DNA of 64,000 nt from Apostichopus japonicus. Taxonomy: Eukaryota; Echinodermata; Holothuroidea; Aspidochirotida; Stichopodidae. A program made the translations under genes and the position numbers. The notes beneath the pieces were generated by a model that saw nothing but the letters and a program-made list of their open reading frames with translations, did no database searches and had not been told where the DNA came from. The DNA lies in contig NC_092562.1 of NCBI RefSeq assembly GCF_037975245.1, positions 20,783,054-20,847,053 of the forward strand, given 5' to 3'. How positions within the stretch are numbered: position 1 is the stretch's first letter; each line of letters starts with the position of its first letter. This document shows, piece by piece, positions 12,301 through 27,300 of this stretch.

Positions 12301-15300
12301 CCACTCATTCACAACCCTATTAGAAAAAAAGTTATGCCGAATATTAATCCTACTATGTGACTTTTGGAGTTTAAGACAATGACCTCTTGTACAACTACTG
12401 TTAGCAAACATGAAAAAGTCGGTAAAGGATAAATTGTTGAATAAATTAGCTAACCTGTAGAATGAATGTCAATTGTGTTAATACGAACATTGTACTGTCT
12501 TTGCTGAGGAGGAAGTTTCAAATTTGGTGGACTTCAAGAGTTGAAACTCTTTTCCTTGTACCAGTAACTTTTGTCATAAGAGTATTATTTGCCATTGTGG
12601 CTTAAATTTCTCTTCCTTTTTAAAGAAGATCATTTAACTTTCAAATTATTGTACCTTGTGGTAATTAAATTTTACTGGTAGAATTACACTAAAGACTTGC
12701 CAAATGCTTGGCAATATATGCCATGATTTTATGGCTGTATTTGGGTATTGGGAGCGGCTTTCAGGCAGGCCATTTTAGACTTTTGTCAGCACCAGTTTAA
12801 CTGATTCTTTCTTAATACTTTGTCTGGCTACAAATTTATATGATTAACCAGACCATATTTTTTTTCACTCTCTCTGTAATGAAATAGCAGATAAAAATCT
12901 TTGAGTAAATGATACAAAAACATCGCCATCTAGGCATTCATTTATTTATATACATAATTATCAAAATATTCACTTTCTATCTCAGATCCTTGCAAGCAAC
13001 ATCCAATATTTCAGAAATCTGTTATTTTATTTACTATACCACCTGTCTCCACCAAGCTGTGCTTGCATGAACCTTTTGTTCTTGGCTGCAAGCCAAGATT
13101 TATGACAATTCTTGGCTATAAGCCAAGATTTACCGCAAGATGTATTTCCAGAGACAAGGAAGGAAAGGAAATGGGAGAGCAAGATGATGGGGTGTGGGGA
13201 GGGGGGTGTGGGGGTGGAAAAGAGGGTTGTGGTGGTGGGGTTCAAAGGACAGGATTCTGTGCGGGGAGGTGTGGGGGGGGGTTGGAAGGTAGGGTTGTGG
13301 TGGTGGGGTTCAAAGGATGGGATATCGTTTTCTTATTGGCTGGCAGTGGATTAAAGAGCAAAGTCTCCATGTTGGAACATAGAATCTGCTATAGGTTCTG
13401 CTGTGTCAATTTGCAAATCTGATTGTGGACATCTAAATATGCAAATATGGTTATGTAGATCAGAAAATGTACAAACCTGATTATGCAAGAACATTGCTCT
13501 GGAAAGTAATCAAAGTAAGTCGTCCCTAAACTGTATGTTTCAAGTTTTGGAGGATAAATTACAAGTTTGGAACATGATTCTGCTGTTTTGATAAAGTGTG
13601 GCAAATGTTGCAAACAATGAGCACTGCATACTGTACACACAGATATACAGTTTCAATCTCTTGAAAGTCATCGTATCTACTTTTGATGGTAGGTAGCACA
13701 TCTTGTCACTGTAAAATTTAATGCAAGTTACCTTGTATTATCAAAAAATATTCTTATATTTTACTACATTAGAGAGGCGTTTGTTTACACAGTGTCTACA
13801 TCAAACATGATTATGATTTTCTTAAATGCCAGGCAGCAGGGTGAAATAGACAGCCTATTTATCTTTAGCTTTAGGTATGTTGGGTGGGGCAGAGGGGGTT
13901 GGGGGGGTTTGTGTGGCTGGTTGAATATTTTGGTATAAATTGCTTGCTTTGCAGGGAATCATCCAGCCATGTTGATTTCAGGTTCCTGGATCATGAAATC
14001 TAATCTTATTCATTAGTAAACTGCTCCCTATTAGGACATTGAATCCTGTGACTTTGAAAACTTCTTTGAATTCCCAACATCATATACAGTTGTCTAGTAA
14101 ATTGTTTGATCTAAATTTTTGACGATTGAGAATTTTAAAAATAGTTATCTTTTAGAAAACTAGAAAAAAATTACGAACTGCAGCAAGCGATATTTAGTTG
14201 TCCCATTATATCATACGATCACTTCAATCCTCCTCGGCTAGATTTTATTAATTGGCAATGTATAAAGCATTCAGTTTAAATGCAAGTTTCTGTTTTTGAA
14301 CATTAACAATTTAACAACTCCCCCCCCCCTCTGTAATCTGTATTTTCATTTTCTCTTTTTCTGTTTGTTTTTTTGCCAGAGTGCATCTCTTCCTAGAACA
14401 GCTTCACCTCCTGTCGTGGTGGATAATTTGTGGGCTGTGACGGTGAGTGCTAATTAAAATAATTGTGTCAATCTTAATTGGCCAAAAACAATAGAAAATA
14501 AGCAAAACTTTGGCATAGTACAAGAAAATATCAATTTTTTAAGTTTTTTATGACAACAAACAGGAGGTACTGTTTCATACCAGGAAGAGGTTTGACATTC
14601 AGGTTAATTTCTTGAAGTGAAGAGGAAGTACCCCTGCAAAAGAGAATTGTGACAAGTCAAAAGTATACTCTGTCTCATCCAAAAGGAGTGAAAGTGTTTG
14701 TGACAACAGCCAAAAGGAGTGCAGTATTATGGAAAAATTCAGCCTAACTATCTGCTTGCCACAACAATTGTATGTGTCTTATTTCAAGACCCCTGCCCTC
14801 CACAGCTGACGCCACTCACACCCATTCCCCCCTCCCCTACCCTCCACGGCTGACACCACACGCACCCATTCCCCCCTGCCCCCATCCATATGGTATCAAG
14901 TTGTTCCGATACACAGCTGATTCGCATTCTATAGCTTGCAGCGATAGCTAGCTAAAATGGGTAATGCCAATCTTGTCATTCACTTCATGTGGCATGCTAC
15001 TTGTTGTATAAATCACCTCATAGGAATATTTTGGTGCTATTTTCTGCATGGTAACTTCAACTCATATTTGATGGTTTGTTAACATATCATCATTCTGTAC
15101 AGTATACACACATGTATGCATCATAGGGACACTATTGTGCCTAGTTTGGACACATAAAAACTGGTTTGTTCACATTGAATTTCCTAAAATGGCCTAGAGA
15201 GATCATTTGTGAACTTTTTGACATTTCAACATGTCGTAAATTAATTGATTAAATTGTGATATGAAACAAACTCTGTCTGTTTTTGAAAGTTGTTGCAACA

Positions 15301-18300
15301 CTTTTTACTGAAAGTACAAATTAGACAAGAATAGCTTTTCAATCTCTGCTTCAACATAGGATAAAAGTACACTATTACATTTTTTGATGAGAGGGAACCT
15401 TTTTGATAAGAGGGAGTGTCAGTGATTTAAAGCACATCTTTCTATTTTCAGTTTTAAGTTGTTGTTCTCTTTACTTTCGTAAATCAGTACATTCTTGCAT
15501 TCATGGAGCTGGACAGATGAAACTTTCTATTTATAAGCTTTGTTCTTTAAAGTGAGGTTGTTTGGGCCTGTTTATATGTTTTCATTATTCTGTAAATTGA
15601 AATGGAATAATACTTGCTTATCTGGATCATACCCAGGTATATCAGAGTAATCTGTTGTGTATGCAATCTCGGTGTTGTTTTAGTTATCAAATTACTAGTT
15701 TTAATAGAAGTGTAGGTGAGACTTAATAATTTACATCAGTTGTGAGACAAATAATGCTATAGTAGTTACAGTACTTGAGAGAAAAATATGCAGATCTTGT
15801 AGGAAGAACACATGGGTTCTGTTATCGTGGAAGTAAAGTACAGCTAGCTGTAGCTAGATCTTGCAGGAAGAACACACATGTTCTATCATCCTGGAAGTAA
15901 GGTACAGCTAGCTGTAGCTAGATCTTGCAGTGAGAACACATAGTTTTTATTTCCTTGGAAGTAAAGTACAGCTAGCTGTAGCTAGATCTCGCAGCGAGAA
16001 CACATAGGTTCTATCATCATGGAAGTAAAGTATAGCTAGCTGTAGCTAGATCTTGCAGAGAGAACACACAGGTTCTATCCTCGTGGAAGTAAAGTACAGC
16101 TAGCTGTAGCTAGATCTTACAGGGAGAACACATAGGTTCTATCATTGTGTAAGTAAAGTACAGCTAGCTGTAGCTAGATCTTGCAGGGAAAACACACAGG
16201 TTCTATCATCGTGGAAGTACAGTTAGCTGTAGCTAGATCTTGCATGGAGAACACAGATTCTATCATCATGTATATAAGTAAAGTACAGCTAGCTGTAACT
16301 AGATCTTGTAAGCAGAACACATAGGTTCGAAGTAAAGTATAACTATCACAATATACATATTTAGATCAGATGTACAGTACACATTCTTACCATACTGGCA
16401 ACTCTCAGATATGACCATACTGTGTACATGAAAACAGAGTGAAAAGCAATATACACTTTACTTTATAGTACTTGATACTGGTGCTATTTGCCAAATCACA
16501 TTTTGTATTAATTAGCTTAAAGCTGCTTCCCTGTCAGTGTTTAAAGGGTTAAAATCTTGTCCCTTTAAATGACACTTATTTTGCTTGAACTCTCAAGTTG
16601 GGTGATAGGTCAAAATTAACCCTGCTGGCTTAGGAAATGCGAAATGAGAGGTTCTTTGCACTCAAGGATTATTGGTTTCAATCGGGAAGCTTTCATTTTT
16701 GATATTATACACCTAATTATCAGCTACTGAAGTTGTGGGGGTGTGAAAGTGTTCTCTCCTCTGTTTCATTTTGTACATATATGTATTTGTGTATTTTGAG
16801 ATCATGATGTGAATTAATGCAGGATTTTGGGGTAGATTTAGATAGGGTACAATGTTTTATCCTGTAGATGCTAACATCCCAGACATAACACGATTGGTCA
16901 AGTCTTATTCAAAATAATGAAGTGAAAGTCACACATGTTTTGATTTTTTTTTCTGTTTCAATGTGATTTTCACATACAGTATATATAGTTAATAGTGAAA
17001 ATGAATTTTAAGTGTTTGGGTGACAAGTTTATTCATTATGCCCACTCTGGTAGAAAATTTGAAGATGTTGCCTTGGTTCGATGAATTGCAATAGTTTTTT
17101 GGAGAAATGCTCGTGTCGGTTGATAAAAATTATTGAACAAATACTATGAACAGTTGCTTTCTGTAGTTTCATCATCTGAGTGTCTGTTGAACTTTGAAAA
17201 GACTAATGACACATGGCAAGCACATGGAACTGTGACTCAACAAAGCACGAAAGATGAGTGCATTCTGCCCAAGGTGTTTTAGTCCACAATCTGTTATTGC
17301 AGTTACTGTAATTGATATATTTGTTAGACCCATCATGTATATAAATTACGTACCTGTTTCAAGTTCTGGATGTGTTGGAGTGTTAAAGCATGGAGGTGAA
17401 AACAGTCATCTCGCCTTGTCATTAATAAATTTCTTTCCACGAGTATTCAACTGTTCACAAAGAAAGTGGTTTAGCATAATCTGTTTGAATAGAAATTTCA
17501 TTTCGAATCCTGTACACTTTAGCCTAAACTCTTTCAACTGTCATTGCAAGTCCTGCACATGGTTGCTAATTTTTTTTTTTTCATGTGTAAAAGTAAGTTG
17601 GCCTGACGTTTCGATCCTAGCAGGATCTTCTTCAGAGGCTTTTTTTTTTTTTTTTTTTTTTTTTTTTTCAGTCGGAGAACTTTAAGGCCATGAACTTTGT
17701 TTGTGAAAATAGTTAGAAATGTCTGTGTGGCAAATTGGGTCAGTGGAGAATGTAATCCATAGTAACATTAAGGACTATGGTTGGGTGGGAAAAAAACAAA
17801 ATTTGCAACAGTTTTATGCAAAGTTGTCTGGTTAGGAAAATTGAAGGCAAACTTTGGCAGAATAATAATATCATTTTTTTTTTTCACGACCCAGGATGTA
17901 AATGCTAGTTTCGACACTTGACTTTTTTTATGGGTAAAAGGTCATGTAAAGAACGTGAATAATATAGATTCAGAGTTTTCAAGAAATAAAAACGATACTG
18001 TGACGGAAAATAAACATTGTATGTTTAACATGTTATAAGTTATTTACACTTGTACGAGACTATTTTCTTGTGTATAAAAGGGAACAGTTAAACTGTGGAA
18101 GCTCTCAATTGCAATAAGAATTTTCTAAGTTGTTTGTTCATTACAAGAATCTCTATCGAAACAGACCAGTGATATTTGCTGGTTTTGCTATTCCTTTAAG
18201 ATAACTCTATGTATGGAGCAGGTTTCTGACATTTGTTGCCATGTACCTAATGCATGTTGATCATAATAATTTTTCAAATGATTAAAACTGTTTTGTCAAC

Positions 18301-21300
18301 CAGCTCTAACGGAGTAACTAACAATTTCAGTCTATATGAAAAGTTTTGTCACATTAAGCGTTAACTATTCACAAGAGCAAAACTTGGATAATGGCAAATT
18401 TTTCAAGTTTTCAAGTTTTTCTGCAGATTTTGACAAACCCACCCCCCCCCCCCCCCCCCCCCGAAAGACAACCAGTTGAGCTAAATGTGACCTTGTCGTG
18501 TGTAAGATTGATTTTAATGTGGGGTTATACCAAAATATCAAAATTAATAAAATAATAATATCTGATATAAGAATATCTGAGTTTTGAAATTTTCCTTTCA
18601 TTTGGTATCAGTGATAAGAAGTGAGAGTTTTTTTGGGTGGTTTCACTCTGCTGTGTTGTACAAGCTTGCATACAGCCTCTATTAATGCACTGGCATCTAA
18701 CATTGCAGAAAACATCTGTTCCCAAATTAAAAGTACAAAGCATTAATGCAAATAAACCGAGTCGAAGGTTGGTTTTGTAACAAAGTTCAAGAGATACTTG
18801 ATAATTTTCTATACTGCTTTATTCCATAAATGCTTGCCAGTTTAGTTCATGGTGAGTGGTGAGTAGTGGTTTGAAGTGCTTGATGATGTAGCCATCTGGG
18901 GTAGGATGTAGTTATCTGTGTTCAGGAAAATTTTCTTCCACATTGGAAGTTTAGATGACATACATTTTTCTCCTCACCCTTATTGTCAAAAGGTTTCAGC
19001 CTTATTGTACATGTTAACATTCACATTCACAGCTGTTTGGTTTTTCACTAGTGCCTTGCAGGGGCAGTACAGCCTGTCATTTGTAAAGAAACCTTGACAA
19101 AAATGTGGCAAATCTACAATGAACTGGTTTGTGTGTGTGTGACAGTCAGTGCAGAGTAGTCACATAACTCCTAATTGACAGTAGCAGTCAACACACATCA
19201 ATGGTACCCTCATCCCTACTACTTCTGTAGTAACCTAGTATAACCCTGGTAATTCCTTTAGCGTAACCCTGGTAACCCTTAAGCACTACCATGGTAACCC
19301 TTTAGCACTACACTTGTAACCATTTAGCACTATCTTGGCAACCACTTAGCACTACCCTGGTAACCCTTTAGCACTACTGTACCCTGGTAACCATTTCTCT
19401 CTGCCCTGGTTACCCTTTAGCACTAACCTGGTAACTGTTTAGCACAACTCTGGTAACTCTTTAGCACAACCCTGGTAACCTTTTAGCACTACCCTGGTAA
19501 CCCTTTATCACTACCCCGGTAACACTTTAACACTACCTAGGTAACCGTTTGACTCTGCCCTGGTGATCTTTTAGTACTACCCTCGCAACCATTTTGCCCT
19601 ACCCTGGTAACCGTTTATCTCTGCCCTGGTAACCTTTTAGAACTACCCTCCCAATGCTTTAGCGCTACCCTGGTAACTTTTAAACACTACCCTGGTAATT
19701 CTGTAACACTTCCCAGGTAACCTTTGAGCAATGCCAAGATATCATATATTTTATCAAATTAAGGTTCCAACAGTATATGTGTGAAATTGAGATTGTTCGC
19801 TATATGTTGTCTGCCTATGGTAAACACGTCTGCTGAAAGTAATACCCTTAAACAAGAAAAGAAAAGAAAAGGGGGGAAAAAAAGCAAAATAAAAGAAAGA
19901 TCCAAAAAGTACACAATAGAGATGGTTTGCTATGAAGTATTTTTGACAATTAAGCATGTTCAGGAGGCTTGCATTTTGCTGTTATAATATTACAGACATC
20001 CCCCGGAAATCTTTACCCTCGTTGCAGACAGTTCTGGAGAAGTATGTTAGAATCCACAGCTTAGGTTTCACATTATCACAAGAAAACAGGATATTTCTGA
20101 AAAAGAAAATATATCATTTTGATTCTCTTCCAACTGATTAAGTTTGACTTCCTTGGAACACAATACCCCTTTTGGTATCAATTTATGTTGTTCCTGGTTG
20201 ACAGGTATATAAAGAAACAGGACAAAAAAGCCATCCAAAGGTTCTAATTCTGCTTTCTAGAGAGTATGATCTCTTGTCTTGCAGTAACATATATATGCAA
20301 GTTTGATATTCTCTATATTGTTTCTTTGAGGTCAAATTTCCCTGCTTTGAAGTCGTTTTGTTCCTTGAGATCTCGAGGTGGAAGAAACTTGAGCAATGCA
20401 GTATTGTATGTTTAGATTGACGGAGAGTTAGGGAATACACCATGTTACAATTTTTTAGCAAATATCATCATAACATGTCGTTTTCTTTTGTTAACATTGT
20501 ACAAACTTTCTTGCACAAATTTTGATGGGAAACCTTGTAAATTCCCTACAGGTCAGAAATTGTAACGCCCTCTTTTGGGTAATTTCTTAACCTATAAAGG
20601 ACTTAATCCTTTCCCCTGTCACACTTCTGAGTGAACAGTTGCTTATAATTACACAGAGAGCACACGCTGAAACATGGGCGCAGATCCTGGTGGGGACAGC
20701 GGGACGCATCCTCACCACCTTTTTCAGTGGTGGGGACATGATATACCATGTCCCCACCAATTTTTTGACCAAACGCTGCATTTCAAATTCCCCTGTATTG
20801 AACTTTGGCGCAGTTTGATCCAGCATTGTGCAAATGACATTCAGCAGTTCTCATTTTATTATATATATCCACAGTTGTTAAATATTGGACGGAAGTCGCA
20901 TTTGCTGAGTCTATAATTTTTTTCTGGGAGAGGACCCCAGACCCATCATATACAAAAGCCTACTTGGATTATTTGTCCCCTGATTTTTTTCTGCAGACGC
21001 CCATGTATTTCCCAAAACTAAATTTCTAAGCCATGAGATCCAAAACTTAAGGAGGTTTGGGAGCATCATTGGGTCTGGGAAGTGTTATTTCTGACGATCT
21101 GTGAGGTATATTTGCCAAAAAATTTCCCATGGTCGCGCTCCGCTTAGATAGTATCAAAGAACAGACACGCGTCCCAACCATTATCCAAGACTGATTTGCG
21201 CCCATTCGCTGAAATCATTTCCCTGCTGGTCTTAACAGTATGATCACCTTGAATAGCATCTACTGTCATCCACCCTGGCTAAATAAAGTAGTAAACACTC

Positions 21301-24300
21301 TATATTTCGTATCTTCTATTTATAGTGAATAAAAGAAAAAGTGTACATTTTACAGTCTTGTATCTAGGCCAAGGGTTCTAAGATGACTTTACGACAGATA
21401 TCCCTAGTTCACTGGTGCCTTGTCACATTCATGCTCCCATGGCCACATCTCTGGTATCTGTCCCCCCTCTCTCCCCACCCCCTAATAGGGTACAGCCAGA
21501 AACCAGTGCACGCAACTTTATTTACAAGTTACCTCACAGGTCCCCATTTATACACCTGGGTGAAGAGCGGTAATGGATATTTAAGCGTTTTTCCCTGAGG
21601 ATGCAATGTAATAATCTGACCAGGACTCGAACCTGGGATCCTTAGGTCGCAAGTCCATTGCCCTTAGCCATTTGACCACAATGCTCATATCATAAACCTG
21701 TAGTAGTAGTAACCAAGTGTTGGATACACAAGCTAATTGCTTGTGTTGACAATCTCTGACATACGGTGTCTACAGAAAGATATTTAACCTTTGATGGTAT
21801 CTTTAAAAGTTTTCATAGTTTTCATACATATGTTTACAATGAATGAAGGGAAAATACTGTATCTTTTGCATGCAAAAGGGACTCAGGGTGACCATAAAGT
21901 AATTCTGTTGGGGCTGAACACCAAGATCTTTCCGGGAGAAAAATTTTAGGGATTACAAGGACAGTCGATAGTATCAAAACAGAGCATTGTTGATCACAGC
22001 ATAACATCACACATTGTTCCTTTAAGTTAACAATTTTTATTATGATTACTATTATTGTTGCTGTTGTTGTTATTATTATGATCATAATTATCATTATAAT
22101 CTACTCATGAACCTGTTTAACTTCTTTTCACTTTCTTCTACAGCCTGACGAGAAGACTCGTTACGACACTATTTTTGATGGACTTGCCCCCACAGACAAC
22201 AAATTATCTGGAGAAAAAGTTAGACCTGTGTTTTTAAATTCCAAACTGAATGTGGAAACATTAAGCAAGGTAATTATGAACTTTAGCCCCACAGGGCCCC
22301 CACCCACATAGGGCTCCCTCTTTGCAGGGCCCTCACCCACATAGGCCCCCCCTCTTTGCATTGTTTAAAATTATGATAAGGTTTTTGTTGACTTGTTGCA
22401 GTTGTAGTGAATCTAAATGACGAGATGAATTTTTTTTGGCCACAATGATGGCAACTTCCCCTGTATCTTTGATGGAAAGAGTCTTATATTATACTGTAGC
22501 GCATAATGACTTGCTGTACTGCATTACAGAACTCTTAAATTCTAATATCTGTTTGTGTGAAGCAGAATTAGTGTAATGATCCCATGTTATTTAAGGCAAA
22601 AAGTAATCTTGCAATTTGCAACATTTGAAATCAATGGTCTGTTTTACAGTTCACATGAGACTAAAGAGATAATATACAATTGTATTTTGCCGCCAACGCC
22701 TATTTACAAGCAAGTAGTCTGTGTTTATTGAAATTATGACATCAGTGCTGGTATAGTTTGGATCGAGTGCATAGTAGAAAGTGTTATTAAGAGATGTTTG
22801 CTTTGATGGATAATTCAACCATGTTTAATACTTTTATGTTATTTGGCTGCCATATGGGATTTACTTACTGTACACTCTGCATACCTTTAATGCACTTGCG
22901 CTAAAACGCTGTGCAAATAACTCAGCATCAAAATGAAAATAGAAAAGTGGGTTATAGTAGAACTTTGCTCTAGTCACCCAGTCCAAGTTTGTCGTCGTTT
23001 TTGGGGATAACTCAGTTCGGACGGTTGACAATCTACAGCAGGGATTCTTAATCGGTGGCCCGAAGGCCAAATCCCGCTTGCAAAAGTTTCAGTCTGGCCA
23101 TCTAGGGGGGGAAAAAACGGCTCTCTTTCTTCCCACTCATTGGGTACATGCAGACCCCTAAGGGCTTGGGTTGAGCACCCTCCCAGCTAACCTGCACATT
23201 ACTCAATCTAGGAACAGTGAGACATTTTTTTTTCATTTTCTGGCCCACTGCTCCAAACAAATTTTCTTTCCGTCCCTGATAGAAAATTGATCGAAAACCC
23301 CTGATCTAGAGCATAATAAATAGCAATGGTAAATTTGATTATTTTGGTTCACTTCTGATTGGATTTCGTGGCTTGTCAACAGGTTCATCCAGAAGTGTTT
23401 CATCATATGCCACTGAACTTGTGAAGTTTTAAGTACTTTAGCAATGAACTAATTTAGTGGTCAAATATTGTTTAGCAGTTTTATAGGTTCTGAACTTTGT
23501 TACTTATAAAATACTTTGGTTGTACGATGCAATTCCGGATATATTACTTGCTGTTTAGTGTACTTATAAATACTTTGCTTCCAGCGTACAGAAGCAGCTA
23601 TACATCTTTACACTTAGTATGGCAATTTGACCACTGGACATAGCATTTGTACAATTTGATTCTGGATAAATTACTCGCTGTTTAGCGTACTGATAGAATT
23701 TCACGGTTGTCAACAGGTTGCAGTACTGTACAAGTGTTTCAACATATGCCAATGAACTTCTGAAGTTTTATGTACTCTAGTAATGAAGTAAAATTTTCCT
23801 GACCACTGCACATGGCCTTTCATACAATGTGATTCCGGATAAATTACTAGCTGGTTGGCGTACTGCAATTGTGATATTTATGATCGTGGATATTGCCTAG
23901 CATTGTAAAGCCCATGAACGAAACGGGTTAACAATTTATCTGGGCTGACAACTTGACCGACAATCTGACAAATTGTATACTCTACAGTTAAAGTTAAAAA
24001 AAATGAACCAGTGAAAATAAATTGAATACATAGGAAGAAAATAATCCTTGAGTTGCTGCTAGGTGTTTTAGACTGTTTTGTTTAACCTCCAGCAGTCACA
24101 TGTTTGGATATTAAACATTTATGCTACATTCAACAGTTAAAAAATATCAAATGATGAATTTTTTTCTAGGCATTTCATTTGATACCATTTTCTTCTCTTT
24201 TTTTCATTTCAGATTTGGGACCTAAGCGATATCGATGCAGATGGCCTGCTAGACAGGGATGAGTTTGCAGTGGTAAGAATTAGTGCCATTCCTGGAATGG

Positions 24301-27300
24301 ACAGAACATACATGAGCACTGTGGTTCACATGTGTTCATTTTCCCCACCATTAGACTGCATTAGAATGTATTCAAATACAGCAATTGTGTATCCATAGTT
24401 GTTGTTTGAGGCTTGAAGTTAGTGTAACGTTGCCACACAGTACAAAGAGAGTTCTCAGTCTGTATTTGTGTACCCATAGTTAGTGTTATACTGCATAACT
24501 CTTAAACAAGGCATTAAGGATGCATTTGTATATCCATAGTTAGTTTAATACTGCATTACTCTAAACAAGACATTTAGCATGCATTTGTATATCCATGGTT
24601 AGTGTAATACTGCATAAATCTAAAAACAAGAATTAAGGGTGCATTTGTGTATCCATTGTTACTATTTTAGTTTGAAGTTAATGTTAAACAGGTATTCAGT
24701 CTTCATGTTTGTATGGATGGTCATTGCTTTTAATTTGATGTTAATGTAAAAGGACTCAACTCTGAAGAGCAGAAATTTAGTGATGCATTTGTCTCTTCAT
24801 AGATTCATAGATTGATTCATACATCAGTATGAACATTCATTTTGATTTCATCCCTAGCAATGAAATGTAAGACCCGTGTTCTTATTTGATACTGCGCAAG
24901 AATCATTCTTCGTAGATCTTCATTCATCGCATATCATCTCGACCAACATTTCATCATTTAGATTTGTAATTTCACAGGCGATGCATCTAGTCTTTAAGGC
25001 GTTAGAAAAAGAACCAACTCCTCAAACATTACCAGCAAACTTAATGCCGCCATCCAAGAGGAAAAAGCCGACAGTGTTACCCGGTGCCGTCGGTGTGTTA
25101 CCGGTGGGGGTGACGTTGAAACCGTTAAATAGCACCGCACCCACAGTGGGTGCGGCTCTCTTAGGGACAGAGATGTTGAGGCCAGCATCACCAGCTGGTG
25201 TGAGTATTTTATCAGCCAATAACATTATCTATAATTTTTCGCTCATTGCTAACCTGTCTCCCCACAACCTCGTTCTACCGTGCCTAGAATGAACTGGTAA
25301 CCTTTTAACACTGTGCCGGCCCCTCCGAACTCCTTCACTGTCGATCGACTGATGCTAGCATACTAGGTCAACAATGCGTTTGTCACCCAATAACAATATT
25401 TGTTGTACACATTGTCTGTCTCATTTATCCTCTGTCTGATTGTGCTGTCCAATCAAGAGACTAGATCAATTCTTTTTCCCTCAGCCAATAGTAACATTTC
25501 TCATCCTCCTACGTTAACCCTTTTCCTGCCTCTTATTGAACCTTTGAATCCACTAGGATAATTGAAAGCAGGTACTAACATTTGCTTATCAGCCAATAGC
25601 TATGATTTATTGTTCTCTTTTGTTTACCAATCTTCCTTCTCTAACTTGCATAAATTTTGTTAATCCTGAAAAGATAAGCAAAAATGGTAACATTTTAGCA
25701 CTGTGCTAACCACTCTCAGGTAGGGCAAAGGGGTGAATATGAGAACACTGAGTGATTGTTGAAATGAACCACAGGTAAAATCTATTTTTTTATCTTTCAA
25801 CAACAACAATAAAAAAAAAGGACATAAGCAATCCATCAAATTTTTGAGATACAATACTTTTCTGTTAGGGAATGAATCGTGCAATAACCTGCTAATAGCG
25901 AGTGGCCATATGATTTTAACCATGTAGATATCTTAGTGTCAACGTGGGATATGCAATTACGTTTGAATATTAAATGGTTTGGTGAAAGTGGACAAGAAAG
26001 TTTTTACATGACACAGCACAAGGTAAAACGTTTAACATGGTCCACAAAAGTGCCGAGATATCAGTCTTGTTTCGTCCAGCCCATCCTCTGCATTCTGTGT
26101 ACCCTTCTTTCTTCTGGTAGGAGCAGAGCACGTGGGTGGTCTCATCCGTAGAGAAATCGCAGGCTGACGTCGTCTTCAAGCAGATCGACACAGACGTAGA
26201 TGGCTTCGTGAACGGAGAAGAAGTCCGGCCGATTTTAATTCAGTCGGGAGTACCTCAGCCAGAACTTGCCCAAATATGGTAAAGTTGTAGTTATATTGTT
26301 TGAAATTAATTTTAAACCAATACTAGTGAAGAAGAAAAAACACATGTAAGCAAAATTCCTTACCTATTGCAAAGAGCCTGTGTAGGGTAAGTGTGTCTGT
26401 AAAAGTTAAATGAACTGATGTTACACATCCTAGCAGGATTTCCTTCCGAGGCAAACTGTGCCAATCTATTAAAAGAGATCAGTATAATAAATTGTATATA
26501 GTTTACTGACAATTGTGAGAATTAAAAGCAAATTGTATATAGGAAACTGCCCCAGCCTTCAGGCTGTACATGCTCAGTTGAGAGAAGTACTTGGTATCCC
26601 CTAGGTCGCTAGTTTTAAATAATTTCGACCAAAGTTCCTCAGCTATTTCAAAGTTTTGTAGTATCTTAAGTTTCATGGTGAGTGTTGTCTCTTATTTATA
26701 TTATTTCCTGTTGTTTGCTTTGTTTTGAAGGGTTTGTGTAACAAATTTTGAACTATACTTTCAAACAACAGTGTTTTGAAAGTTGTCTATAAAAGGACAA
26801 GAAAATGTTGTTTTTTGGGGGGTTCTTAAATGTATAATATCATTTTATATGTATTACTTTACTTTATTATCAGGAATCTCTGTGATATAAAGCAGACAGG
26901 GAAATTAAACTCAGAGCAATTTGCTCTAGCAATGTATCTGGTGAACCAAGCCAAGAATGGGACCAAACCACCAACGCAGCTTAGTCCTGAAATGATCCCG
27001 CCCTCCTCCCGACCAAAGCCAACGTCAGACGCAACTAACCTGGATGTGAGTTATTAACTGTGGTATAGTTAGAGGGATACTTTAATCTCTCAACATCCCC
27101 ATCCTCCCCCCAACCCCCCAAGAAAAATGTAAAAATAAATAAAGAAAAAATTTGTATAGATATAACACAAGTGTGCAATTTACCATTACCTTGGCAACCA
27201 CTAATATCCGTACAAATTTAGTAGCTAGACCGCAGTGAGCCATCATAGAACTATGGGTGCAAGGAACAAAAGTTTCATCCTTCTTTCCCTTGGTATCAGT

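Larger units (their letters stand above)
10598..14379. other. EPS15L1 intron
   Basis: Contains the foldback element (11252-11513), a CR1-like LINE 3' fragment (about 12120-12460), twin small hairpins (13081-13127), a G-rich duplication (13190-13325), and a C-run at about 14320. Confidence 0.7.
14443..22143. other. Large EPS15L1 intron, 7.7 kb
   Basis: Holds a 64-bp minisatellite (15785-16345), a hammerhead-like motif next to a T-run (17600-17668), a long C-run (about 18438-18462), a 22-bp minisatellite (19235-19735), an inverted-repeat element (20672-21006) and a tRNA-derived SINE (about 21450-21690). No coding exon was recognised. Confidence 0.7.
22270..24212. other. EPS15L1 intron
   Basis: Contains a 36-bp CCCACATAGG duplication (about 22290-22355), a hAT-like MITE (23039-23303) and degenerate long repeats (about 23350-23870) sharing TTCCGGATAAATTACT and GTCAACAGGTT. 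Confidence 0.7.

Noticed and set aside
13063-13422. 119-codon plus-strand frame with Gly/Val-rich repeats
   Set aside because: It follows a G-rich duplication, has no family resemblance and no suitable splice context.
17254-17685. 143-codon plus-strand frame
   Set aside because: Low-complexity end from a T-run, no recognised domain, and it lies inside an intron crossing the hammerhead-like motif.
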